Origin: an uncultured Clostridia bacterium
GTDB lineage: Bacteria > Bacillota > Clostridia > Oscillospirales > UMGS1783
NCBI GenBank assembly: GCA_937892635.1
Contig: CALBKB010000027.1
Location: 1-6,722 of the forward strand
Length of the DNA stretch: 6,722 bases
Reading direction: 5' to 3'
The position numbers and the translations under genes are program-made. The notes beneath the pieces were generated by a model. The model did not search any database. It saw only the letters and a list, made by a program, of their open reading frames with translations, and was not told the DNA's origin. Of this stretch, positions 1-6,268 are shown one piece after another (position 1 is the first letter of the stretch; the number at the start of each line of letters is the position of its first letter).

Positions 1-452
1 CATCCAATGCCATCATTGTCGGATTTAACGTGCGTCCCGATGCGCCGGCCCGTGATAGTGCGGCTCGCAACAAGATCGATATTCGCACCTATCGTATTAT
101 CTACGAATGTATTGAAGAGATCGAGGCGGCTCTCAAGGGTATGCTGGCTCCCAAGTACCGCGAAAAGGTTACGGGTCATGCCGAGATTCGTCAGGTTATC
201 AAGATCTCGGGCGTTGGTTCGATCGGCGGTTGTTATGTCACCGACGGTAACATTCAGCGTGGCTGCAACGTGCGTCTGTTGCGTGATAACGTGGTTATCT
301 TTGAGGGCGCTCTGGCTTCTCTCAAGCGATTCAAGGACGATGTCAAGGAAGTCAATGAAGGATATGAGTGCGGTATGAGCCTCGAAAAGTATAACGACAT
401 CAAAGAAGGCGATGTCATCGAAGGCTATATCATGGAAGAATACAGAGCATAA
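1..452 (+). CDS. infB: Translation initiation factor IF-2, C-terminal part (5' truncated by window)
   Basis: This is the 3' end of infB. The reading frame is open from base 3, and the start and the GTPase domain lie upstream of the window. IF-2 is a cytoplasmic GTPase that brings fMet-tRNA to the 30S subunit and promotes 50S joining. The 149 visible residues cover the end of domain III (GFNVRPDA near the left edge) and the C-terminal beta-barrel (C2) domain. Diagnostic motifs are RDNVVIFEG, SLKRFKDDVKEV, GYECG (bases 360-374) and YNDIKEGDVIEGY. From family knowledge, the C2 barrel binds the formyl-methionyl end of the initiator tRNA, and the LKRFKDD and GYECG region is part of that surface. 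The C-terminus ends normally at TAA 450-452 with no sign of decay. rbfA follows after 9 nt, and its Shine-Dalgarno overlaps this stop codon. B. subtilis has ylxP between infB and rbfA; that gene is absent here. Identification is very secure. Confidence 0.97.
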   Translation, partial: SNAIIVGFNVRPDAPARDSAARNKIDIRTYRIIYECIEEIEAALKGMLAPKYREKVTGHAEIRQVIKISGVGSIGGCYVTDGNIQRGCNVRLLRDNVVIFEGALASLKRFKDDVKEVNEGYECGMSLEKYNDIKEGDVIEGYIMEEYRA

Positions 453-461
453 GGTGAGAAT

Positions 462-815
462 ATGTCAGGACACAGAATTTCCCGCATCAATGCCGATGCC
501 CAGCGTGAGCTGGCATCCATTCTGCGCGACTTGAAAGATCCCCGCATCCCCGCCATGACCTCGGTCATGGCGGTGAGGGTCACGGAGGATCTGAAATTTG
601 CCAAGGTTTATGTTTCGATGTTCGGAACGGATGAACAAAAGAAAGAAGGACTGAAAGGACTCAAATCGGCGGCCGGGCATATCCGTCGTCAGCTGGCTTC
701 GCGGCTGGATCTGCGCCAGACGCCCGAGTTGATTTTTGAGCAGGACGATTCGATTGAACATCTGTCCCGTATCGACACCATTCTCAAGGAGATCCATATT
801 CCCGAGGAGGAATAA
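462..815 (+). CDS. rbfA: 30S ribosome-binding factor A
   Basis: RbfA is a small cold-shock-associated protein that binds the immature 30S subunit near the 5' end helix of 16S rRNA and helps its late maturation. The 117-residue product is of normal family length. Visible signatures are the N-terminal helix RISRINADAQRELASIL, the DPRIP segment (residues 26-30), VTEDLKFAKVYVS (40-52) and the type II KH-like helix-kink-helix containing AAG (70-72), followed by RQTPELIFEQDDSIEH. The start at 462 is preceded by AAGGTGAG at 451-458, which overlaps the infB stop, so translation is probably coupled to infB. nrnA begins 31 nt after the stop. The protein ends in an acidic EEE tail, common in this family. 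Nothing is missing or unusual. Function is known from the family; membership is plain from the sequence. Confidence 0.95.
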   Translation: MSGHRISRINADAQRELASILRDLKDPRIPAMTSVMAVRVTEDLKFAKVYVSMFGTDEQKKEGLKGLKSAAGHIRRQLASRLDLRQTPELIFEQDDSIEHLSRIDTILKEIHIPEEE

Positions 816-846
816 TATCTTCCTTAGTTCGATTGGGAGGTAACCG

Positions 847-1821
847 ATGGGAACGACAATAGGAAAAACGGCCGCCGCGCGCATGTTGGCGGCGCAGAAT
901 AATATTATGATCATCACCCATGTCAGCCCCGACGGCGATACGCTGGGCAGCGGATTTGCTTTGTATCATGCGCTTTCGACGATGGGCAAACGGGTGTGTG
1001 TAGTCAATTCGGATCGGATTACGCCGAAATACTGCTTTTTATCGGGCGCCAAAAGCGTATTGCGCCCGCAGTTTGAGCCGCAGTTTATTGTAGCGGTCGA
1101 CGTTGGCTCGCTCAATTTGATTGGTGAGGATTTGGAAAAGTATGCCGATCGCATAGATATGTGTATCGACCATCATCCGTCCAATTCCCGTTATGCCAAC
1201 TATAATCTCATTGATGCCCATGCGGCGGCAACCGGCGAGATCATGCTCGATGTCATTACCGCTATGCATGTGCCCATGTCCCGTGAGATTGCCGATGCCC
1301 TCTATACGGCTATCTCCACCGATACCGCTTGCTTCCGTCATTCGAGTACCACCGCCGCCACCCTGCGTAAAGCGGCACGGACGGTGGAGTTGGGCGCCGA
1401 CGTGGCAAAGCTCAACAATCATCTGTTTGTGGTGAAGAGCAAGCAGTTGTTTGAGTTAGAGCGCATGGCTATGGAAAATATTCGTTTCTTCCGTGACAGC
1501 GCCATTGCCGTCATGCCCATCACGTTGGATATGATGCGTCGCAGCGGTGCGACCGAGGATGACACCGACGGAATTGCCACCTTGCCCCGTCAGATTCAGG
1601 GGGTTGAGGTGGGTATCACCATGCGCGAGGTGGCGCCCGATGAATATCGCATCTCGGCTCGTTCGGATGGACGCATTGACGTGAGTGCCATCTGTCAGCG
1701 ACTGGGCGGCGGCGGTCACGTTCGTGCCTCAGGCGCGCGGCTGAGCGGCCCTAAGGATGAAATCATTGATCGCATCGTGGCCGAGGTGCTGACCGAGTAT
1801 CGGGAAGTGGAGGGCGAATGA
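847..1821 (+). CDS. nrnA: DHH/DHHA1 phosphoesterase, NrnA-type oligoribonuclease
   Basis: This 324-residue protein belongs to the RecJ-like DHH superfamily, a cytoplasmic manganese-dependent phosphoesterase. Family members of this size (B. subtilis NrnA/YtqI) degrade 2-5 nt nanoRNA and dephosphorylate pAp, and some relatives cleave pApA from c-di-AMP turnover. The metal-binding motifs are all present: HVSPDGD (residues 25-31; H25, D29, D31), VAVDVGS (D85), the DHH triad D108-H109-H110 in IDHHPSN, and AISTDTACFRH (D159). The C-terminal DHHA1 substrate-binding domain carries GGGGHVRASG (287-296). The start at 847 follows GGGAGG (835-840) with 6 nt spacing. The stop overlaps the truB start as ATGA (1818-1821), so the two are translationally coupled. 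In Clostridia this gene commonly sits between rbfA and truB, which fits an RNA-metabolism operon. Preference for nanoRNA, pAp or pApA cannot be read from the sequence, so the symbol is by family and context. Confidence 0.88.
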   Translation: MGTTIGKTAAARMLAAQNNIMIITHVSPDGDTLGSGFALYHALSTMGKRVCVVNSDRITPKYCFLSGAKSVLRPQFEPQFIVAVDVGSLNLIGEDLEKYADRIDMCIDHHPSNSRYANYNLIDAHAAATGEIMLDVITAMHVPMSREIADALYTAISTDTACFRHSSTTAATLRKAARTVELGADVAKLNNHLFVVKSKQLFELERMAMENIRFFRDSAIAVMPITLDMMRRSGATEDDTDGIATLPRQIQGVEVGITMREVAPDEYRISARSDGRIDVSAICQRLGGGGHVRASGARLSGPKDEIIDRIVAEVLTEYREVEGE

Positions 1822-2681
1822 ACGGCATCGTCCCTTTGAATAAGGCTGCGGGGGTATTGTCCCGCAAAGTCGGCAACGCCGTTTCTTTTCTCTACGGTGA
1901 GAAGAAGCACGGGCACGCCGGTACGCTTGATCCGTTGGCGCAGGGCGTGCTTCCCATTTTATTGGGGCGGGCCACCAAACTGATCCCTTTCCTTGATGAT
2001 GAGAAAATTTATGTGGCCGATCTGCGGTTCGGGGTATCCACCGATACGGGGGATAACACAGGGATTGAACAAAAACGCTCCGATTTTCGTCCAAAACGCT
2101 CCGATTTTGAGGCGATTTTGCCGCAATTTATGGGGGAAATCACCCAAATTCCACCTATTTTTTCGGCTTTGAAAAAGGATGGACGTCCTTTGTATGATTA
2201 TGCCCGAAAGGGACAGGCGGTAGAGATTGCGCCGCGTCAGGCTATCATTACCGATCTGACCCTAAATGCCTTTGACGGTGAGTGCGCCACCCTGACGGTG
2301 TCCTGCAAGACGGGCACCTATATCCGCACCTTGATTGAAGATATGGCCGCCGCCTGCGGCGCACTGGCCACTATGACGGGGCTGCGTCGGGTGAAAGCGT
2401 CGGGTATTGACCTGTCGCAATGTGCCACGGTGGAACAAATGGAGCAGGGAGCTCGACCGCTGATTGAGGTGGAAGAGTTGTTTGCCCAACGGGCGGCCTG
2501 CGTGGTCGACGACCCGGGACGGCATTATTTATTAAACGGCGGAAGGCTTACACCGCAACGCTTTTCGGGCGATGCAAGGGGGCTATTCCGTGCCTACGAC
2601 AGCGACGGGCAATTCCTCGGTCTGTGCTTAGAGACAGAGGGCGAGGTTGCCTGTGTGTGGATGGACAAATGCTATGAATAA
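1818..2681 (+). CDS. truB: tRNA pseudouridine(55) synthase
   Basis: TruB isomerises U55 in the T-loop of nearly all tRNAs to pseudouridine and also acts as a tRNA folding chaperone. The 287-residue product has the family's order of motifs: KKHGHAGTLDPLAQGVLP (29-46) with catalytic Asp38, EKIYVADLRFGVSTDTGDNTG (62-82), QIPPIFSALKKDGRPLYDYAR (110-130), and CKTGTYIRTLIED (163-175) followed by TGLRRVKASG. The N-terminal loop reads GVLSRKV where many homologues have GxTSHDVV, a mild divergence away from the active site. Residues 86-97 hold a tandem KRSDF repeat in the variable linker before the FMGEI helix. The total linker length is close to that of E. coli TruB, so the fold should be intact. The start overlaps the nrnA stop. 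GGAGGG at 1809-1814 leaves only 3 nt to the ATG, which favours re-initiation by coupling. The last 8 nt overlap ribF. Confidence 0.95.
   Translation: MNGIVPLNKAAGVLSRKVGNAVSFLYGEKKHGHAGTLDPLAQGVLPILLGRATKLIPFLDDEKIYVADLRFGVSTDTGDNTGIEQKRSDFRPKRSDFEAILPQFMGEITQIPPIFSALKKDGRPLYDYARKGQAVEIAPRQAIITDLTLNAFDGECATLTVSCKTGTYIRTLIEDMAAACGALATMTGLRRVKASGIDLSQCATVEQMEQGARPLIEVEELFAQRAACVVDDPGRHYLLNGGRLTPQRFSGDARGLFRAYDSDGQFLGLCLETEGEVACVWMDKCYE
2072..2108 (+). repeat. Tandem 16-bp direct repeat inside truB
   Basis: The 16-mer AAAACGCTCCGATTTT occurs exactly at 2072-2087 and again at 2093-2108. The period is 21 nt, or seven codons, with a 5-nt spacer. It is in frame and encodes KRSDF-RP-KRSDF at TruB residues 86-97. 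The second copy leads into the conserved helix ending in FMGEI, so the first copy is the more likely addition. The repeat lies in a length-variable linker, so it probably does not disturb catalysis. It is visible directly; its origin by slippage or duplication is inferred. Confidence 0.9.
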
Positions 2682-3567
2682 GCGTGTAATCGCATTAGGA
2701 AATTTTGACGGCGTACACCGCGGCCATGCGGCCCTGCTCAGACGTGCGGTAGCCGAGGCTAAGGCCTTGGGTGTGACCAGCGCGGCGCTCATTTTTGATC
2801 GCGACCCCGACAATGTCTTTGCCGGTGCCTGCGTTACGCCGCATTTGACCGACAACGAGAGTAAGGCCGCCGTGATCCGTGATTTGGGGATCGACGAGGT
2901 TATTTACATTCCCTTTGATGCCAAGACGGCCAACCTATCTCCGCAGGCCTTTGTGGAAAAGACAATTGGCGAATTTGGTGCGGTGATGCTGGTGTGCGGG
3001 TTTCATTATCGGTTTGGCGTGGGGGCGTCGGGTAATGCCGATACCCTGCAACGGCTGTGTCGGCAGCAAGGGATATCTTGTTGCGTGATGGAGCCGGTGA
3101 CTGAGGAGGGTATGCTTATTTCCTCGACTAAGATCCGTTCGCTGGTGCGCAGCGGCAACATGGAATTGGCAGCCAAACTGTTGGGGCGACCTTTTAGCGT
3201 GTGCGGCGGGGTTTACCACGGCAAGCGCCTGGGCGTGACGTTAGGGTTTCCGACCATCAATCAGACGCTGGACGATTTCTCGATCGTGCCGATGTACGGG
3301 GTATACGCGACCCGCGTTGAGATCGACGGAAAATGGCACGACGCAGTGACCAACGTGGGGGTACGCCCCACGGTGGAGAAGACCAGCGCTTACAATATTG
3401 AAACCTATATTATTGATAAAGACGTAGATTTATACGAGCAGCGGGTGCGAGTGGCTTTTTATAAGATGTTGCGACCTGAGACCAAGTTCCCGTCGGTCGA
3501 AGCCTTGCGCGAGGCGATACGGGAGAATGTTTTGCAGACAAAAGAATATTTTTCTCTTTACAAATGA
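2674..3567 (+). CDS. ribF: Bifunctional riboflavin kinase / FAD synthetase
   Basis: RibF phosphorylates riboflavin to FMN and then adenylylates FMN to FAD in the cytoplasm. From the ATG at 2674 the protein has 297 residues. The N-terminal nucleotidyltransferase domain shows ALGNFDGVHRGH (7-18, HxGH-type), IFDRDPDN (40-47), VCGFHYRFGVGASGN (107-121) and the ISSTKIR motif (149-155). The C-terminal flavokinase domain shows GKRLGVTLGFPTIN (183-196), MYGVYATRVE (207-216), TNVGVRPTVE (226-235), the ETYIIDKDVDLY segment with probable catalytic Glu243, and VAFYKMLRPETKFPSVEAL. The frame stays open upstream to a TTG at 2647 and a GTG at 2653. The ATG is preferred because family members start just before this ALGNFDG strand, although the GTG has a GAGG (2643-2646) at 6 nt. 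It overlaps truB by 8 nt. The last codons contain the -35 box of the rpsO promoter. Confidence 0.95.
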   Translation: MNKRVIALGNFDGVHRGHAALLRRAVAEAKALGVTSAALIFDRDPDNVFAGACVTPHLTDNESKAAVIRDLGIDEVIYIPFDAKTANLSPQAFVEKTIGEFGAVMLVCGFHYRFGVGASGNADTLQRLCRQQGISCCVMEPVTEEGMLISSTKIRSLVRSGNMELAAKLLGRPFSVCGGVYHGKRLGVTLGFPTINQTLDDFSIVPMYGVYATRVEIDGKWHDAVTNVGVRPTVEKTSAYNIETYIIDKDVDLYEQRVRVAFYKMLRPETKFPSVEALREAIRENVLQTKEYFSLYK

Positions 3568-3592
3568 GAAAAGTTATGGTATAATCCCATCG
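3557..3592 (+). promoter_or_regulatory. Sigma-A promoter with extended -10 for rpsO
   Basis: The -35 box TTTACA (3557-3562) and -10 box TATAAT (3580-3585) are separated by exactly 17 nt. The -10 is preceded by TGG (3577-3579), an extended -10. The only mismatch to consensus is one base in the -35. Transcription should start near 3592. The -35 overlaps the last sense codons and lies just before the ribF stop at 3565-3567, so rpsO and pnp can be expressed independently of the upstream operon. Visible in sequence; activity is inferred. Confidence 0.88.
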
Positions 3593-3683
3593 TATTATGC
3601 GTTCACCCATGCTCGGCTGACGGAAGGGGCCTCCGACCGCGGCTTAGTATGAGGCGAGAATATCTTTAACGGAGGTGGAAACA
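3592..3683 (+). promoter_or_regulatory. Structured rpsO 5' leader, candidate S15 autoregulatory RNA
   Basis: The leader of about 92 nt can form a closing helix CATGCT (3608-3613) with AGTATG (3646-3651), including a G.U next to G-C pairs. Inside it are CGG (3614-3616) with CCG (3637-3639) and a hairpin CGGA/TCCG (3621-3624 with 3632-3635). Two other pairings compete for the same strand: GCCTC (3629-3633) with GAGGC (3651-3655), and CCTCCG (3630-3635) with CGGAGG (3670-3675). The last one covers the rpsO Shine-Dalgarno. Known S15 leaders imitate the 16S rRNA site, often with a GU/GC element, and block translation when S15 is in excess. The pairings are visible; S15 binding is inferred. Similarity to a described S15 leader class was not tested. 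Confidence 0.6.
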
Positions 3684-3950
3684 ATGATTTCCAAAGAAGA
3701 AAAACAGCAGGTTATTTCCCAGTACAAGCGTCATGAAGGCGACACCGGTTCGCCTGAGGTTCAGATTGCCATTCTGACCAATCGCATCAACTCTCTGACC
3801 GAGCACCTGAAAAAGAATCCGCACGATCATCATTCTCGTCGCGGCCTTTTGCAGATGGTTGGTAAGAGAAGAAATTTGCTTGGTTACCTGACCAAGATCG
3901 ATATCGAGAGATACCGTTCTATCATTGCGCAACTGGGTATCAGAAAGTAA
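3684..3950 (+). CDS. rpsO: 30S ribosomal protein S15
   Basis: S15 is a primary 16S rRNA binding protein of the 30S platform. It recognises the three-way junction of helices 20-22 and forms a bridge to the 50S subunit. The 88-residue product has the usual length and hallmark blocks: ISQYKRHEGDTGSPEVQIA (11-29), the INSLTEHLKKNPHDHHSRRGL stretch with the RNA-contacting HDHHSRRGL (47-55), and GKRRNLLGYL. The frame is open slightly upstream to a GTG at 3675. The ATG at 3684 is the start, because GGAGGTG (3671-3677) ends 6 nt before it and the 3675 GTG lies within that Shine-Dalgarno. It has its own promoter and a leader that can hide the Shine-Dalgarno. A strong GC-rich hairpin lies 11 nt after the stop, before pnp. 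The rpsO-pnp pairing is conserved across distant bacteria. Confidence 0.98.
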   Translation: MISKEEKQQVISQYKRHEGDTGSPEVQIAILTNRINSLTEHLKKNPHDHHSRRGLLQMVGKRRNLLGYLTKIDIERYRSIIAQLGIRK

Positions 3951-3961
3951 GAGTGACATAG

Positions 3962-3991
3962 GTGGGGGTGTTTTCTTGCACCCCCACTTTT
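3962..3991 (+). terminator. Terminator-like hairpin between rpsO and pnp
   Basis: A perfect 9-bp stem GTGGGGGTG (3962-3970) / CACCCCCAC (3979-3987) encloses an 8-nt loop and is followed by only four T residues (3988-3991) before CACG. The stem is very GC-rich but the U-tract is short, so partial termination or 3'-end protection of the rpsO mRNA is likely, with read-through into pnp. I saw no convincing promoter between this hairpin and pnp, which supports read-through. Confidence 0.75.
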
Positions 3992-4004
3992 CACGAAAGA
4001 ACAA

Positions 4005-4077
4005 GAGAACTCGGGGTTTTATCAGTTATGAGAGCATCTGCAGGGTGTTGTCATAACTGCTAAACTTCGGGATTCTC
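4005..4077 (+). promoter_or_regulatory. Long hairpin in the pnp 5' leader
   Basis: Bases 4005-4077 fold into one long imperfect hairpin. The pairings are GAGAA (4005-4009) with TTCTC (4073-4077), CTCGGGGTTT (4010-4019) with AAACTTCGGG (4062-4071) including G.U pairs, A4021 with T4061, CAGTTATGA (4023-4031) with TCATAACTG (4051-4059), and AGCATC (4033-4038) with GGTGTT (4044-4049) closing a TGCAG loop. That is about 31 pairs with few interruptions. No T-run follows, so it is not a terminator. The pnp Shine-Dalgarno AAAGGAG (4089-4095) lies 11 nt downstream. In E. coli a pnp leader stem is cut by RNase III and PNPase then represses its own message. The same role here is inferred by analogy. Confidence 0.7.
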
Positions 4078-4102
4078 AAAAAATATACAAAGGAGAATTC
4101 AC

Positions 4103-6220
4103 ATGTACGAAAATTTCAGAGTATTCAAAACGGAATTTGCCGGCCGTCCCCTGATCGTTGAAACCGGCAAAATGGCAGAGCTGGCTAACGGCTCCTGCCT
4201 GGTGCGCTACGGCGACACCGTTATCCTGGCTACCGCCACCGCTTCCGAGCGTCCCCGTGACGGCATTGATTATTTCCCGCTGTCGGTCGACTTTGAGGAG
4301 AAGCTCTACGCTGTTGGTAAGATCCCCGGCGGTTTCTTGAAGCGTGAGGGTCGTCCCACCGAGAAAGCTATCCTGGCTTCCCGCGTGATCGATCGTCCCA
4401 TGCGTCCCCTCTTCCCGAAGGATATGCGCAACGACGTTGCTGTCTGCGTAACCGTTCTTTCGGTGGATCAGGACAATTCGCCTGAGATTGCCGGTATGCT
4501 CGGCGCCTCCATCGCCGTTGCTATTTCCGATATTCCGTGGGCCGGCCCGATTGCCGGTGTCAGCGTTGGCTTGGTTGACGGCAAGTTCGTCTTCAACCCC
4601 ACCGTGGAAGAGCGCGCCAAGAGTGATCTGGCTTTGACGGTTGTCGGTTCGGGCAAGAAGGTCGTTATGATTGAAGCCGGTGCCAACGAAGTGCCCAACG
4701 ACGTTATGTTTGATGCTATTAAGCAGGGCTATACTCATTGCCGTGAGATGGTTGATTTTATTAACTCGATCGTGGCTGAGATCGGCAAGCCCAAGTTTGA
4801 GTATACGCAGATCAACGTGCCCGAGGAGATGTATGAGGACATCAAGACCTTTGCCATCGAGAAGGTGCGCGCCGCCCTCAACACCGACGACAAGAACGTT
4901 CGTGATGCGGCCATGAAGATCGTGACCGATGAGGTCATTGCTGAGTTTAGCGAGAAGTATCCCGAGAGCGAGAAGCTCTTTGACGAGTGCCTGTATAAGC
5001 TGCAGAAGTATGTCGTGCGTCAGTGGTTGCTGGAAGGCAAGCGCGTAGATGGTCGCGGCATCGACGAGATGCGTCCTTTGTGGGGCGAGGTTTCGGTTCT
5101 GCCTCGTACTCATGGTTCGGGTATGTTTGCCCGCGGCCAGACGCAGGTGCTGACCATTGCCACTCTGGGCATGATCGGCGAGCGTCAGCTGCTTGACGGC
5201 ATCGACGAGGATGAGTACAAGAGATATATGCACCACTACAACATGCCCGGCTATTCGACCGGTGAGGCCAAGCCCTCGCGCGGTGCTGGCCGTCGTGAGA
5301 TCGGTCACGGTGCTCTGGCTGAGCGCGCGCTGTTGCCGGTTATTCCTTCCGAGGATGAGTTCCCCTATGCTATCCGTCTGGTGTCTGAGGTTCTGACCTC
5401 CAACGGCTCGACCTCGCAGGGTTCGATCTGTGGTTCGACGCTGGCGCTGATGGATGCCGGTGTGCCGATTAAGGCGCCTGTTGCCGGTATTTCCTGCGGT
5501 TTGATCACCGACAATGACACCTGGATGACCATGGTTGATATTCAGGGTATCGAAGACTTCTTCGGCGATATGGACTTTAAGGTTGCCGGTACCAAGAAGG
5601 GCATCACCGCCATTCAGATGGACCTGAAAATTGACGGTCTGACCGAAGAGATCATCTGGTCGGCCTTGGAGAAGACGGAGAAGGCTCGCTTCAAGATTAT
5701 CGACGAGGTTATTCTCAAAGCCATTGATAAGCCCCGTGAGGAACTGAGCGAGTATGCGCCCAAGATGCTGATGATGAACATCAATCCCGATAAGATTCGT
5801 GACGTTATCGGTAAGGGCGGTTGTGTTATCCAGAAGATCCAGGCTGACACCAACACCAAGATTGATATTGAGGACGACGGTCGTCTGTTTATCGCCACTT
5901 ACAGCAACGAGGGCGGCAAGCAGGCCATGGCCACCATCAAGGCTATTGTGGAAGATCCCGAGGTAGGTGCTCTGTATAAGGGCACGGTAACCGGTATCAT
6001 CAAGATCGGTGCCTTTGTTGAGTTTGCTCCCGGCAAGGAGGGCATGGTTCACATTTCTCAGTTGGACAACAAGCGTGTGCCGACGGTTGAAGATGTGGTC
6101 AGCATTGGCGACGAGATTTGGGTCAAGTTCCTGGGCGTTGATGAAAAGGGTCGTATGAACCTTTCCCGCAAGGCTGCCTTGGCCGAGTTGGAAGAGCAGA
6201 AGGCTGCTGAGAACGAATAA
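4103..6220 (+). CDS. pnp: Polyribonucleotide nucleotidyltransferase (PNPase)
   Basis: PNPase is a trimeric 3'-5' exoribonuclease that uses phosphate to release nucleoside diphosphates, and in reverse it adds tails. It is a main enzyme of mRNA decay in Firmicutes. The 705-residue product has the full architecture: first RNase PH core (about 10-140), alpha-helical linker (about 240-305), second RNase PH core (about 315-545), KH domain (about 555-615) with GKGG loop 570-573, and S1 domain (about 622-690) with GTVTGIIKIGAFVEF and GMVHIS. Active-site elements are FARGQTQVL (342-350), the phosphate-binding SNGSTSQGS (433-441), and D485, D491 and K493 in EDFFGDMDFKVAGT. GRREIGHGALAERAL (396-410) is also intact. 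The ATG follows AAAGGAG (4089-4095) with 7 nt spacing. Transcription probably comes from the rpsO promoter by read-through. The gene avoids TTA, CTA and TCA codons, in line with high expression. Confidence 0.98.
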   Translation: MYENFRVFKTEFAGRPLIVETGKMAELANGSCLVRYGDTVILATATASERPRDGIDYFPLSVDFEEKLYAVGKIPGGFLKREGRPTEKAILASRVIDRPMRPLFPKDMRNDVAVCVTVLSVDQDNSPEIAGMLGASIAVAISDIPWAGPIAGVSVGLVDGKFVFNPTVEERAKSDLALTVVGSGKKVVMIEAGANEVPNDVMFDAIKQGYTHCREMVDFINSIVAEIGKPKFEYTQINVPEEMYEDIKTFAIEKVRAALNTDDKNVRDAAMKIVTDEVIAEFSEKYPESEKLFDECLYKLQKYVVRQWLLEGKRVDGRGIDEMRPLWGEVSVLPRTHGSGMFARGQTQVLTIATLGMIGERQLLDGIDEDEYKRYMHHYNMPGYSTGEAKPSRGAGRREIGHGALAERALLPVIPSEDEFPYAIRLVSEVLTSNGSTSQGSICGSTLALMDAGVPIKAPVAGISCGLITDNDTWMTMVDIQGIEDFFGDMDFKVAGTKKGITAIQMDLKIDGLTEEIIWSALEKTEKARFKIIDEVILKAIDKPREELSEYAPKMLMMNINPDKIRDVIGKGGCVIQKIQADTNTKIDIEDDGRLFIATYSNEGGKQAMATIKAIVEDPEVGALYKGTVTGIIKIGAFVEFAPGKEGMVHISQLDNKRVPTVEDVVSIGDEIWVKFLGVDEKGRMNLSRKAALAELEEQKAAENE

Positions 6221-6225
6221 ACAAA

Positions 6226-6250
6226 AGGGGAGAGGCCATGCCTCTCCCTT
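6226..6250 (+). terminator. Terminator-like hairpin after pnp
   Basis: The 9-bp perfect stem GGGAGAGGC (6228-6236) / GCCTCTCCC (6240-6248) has a CAT loop and extends by a G.U (6227/6249) and an A-T (6226/6250), five nt after the pnp stop. What follows, TTGTCGTATTTTG, is a poor U-tract, so the hairpin may end, stabilise or only attenuate the transcript. It ends 18 nt before the next start codon. Confidence 0.7.
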
Positions 6251-6268
6251 GTCGTATTTTGAGGTATT

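Noticed and set aside
465..917. A 150-codon - strand frame opposite rbfA.
   Set aside because: It lies over a well-identified gene, has no recognisable motif or ribosome binding site, and has the low-complexity look of an antisense shadow.
4048..4076. Possible pnp promoter TTGTCA (4048-4053), 17 nt, GATTCT (4071-4076).
   Set aside because: The -10 matches consensus at only three of six bases and the region is fully explained by the long hairpin.
4005..4077. The long inverted repeat before pnp as a transposon remnant or a terminator.
   Set aside because: It has no target duplication or transposase fragment nearby and no T-run on either strand in the right place, and its position directly ahead of the pnp Shine-Dalgarno fits a leader structure better.
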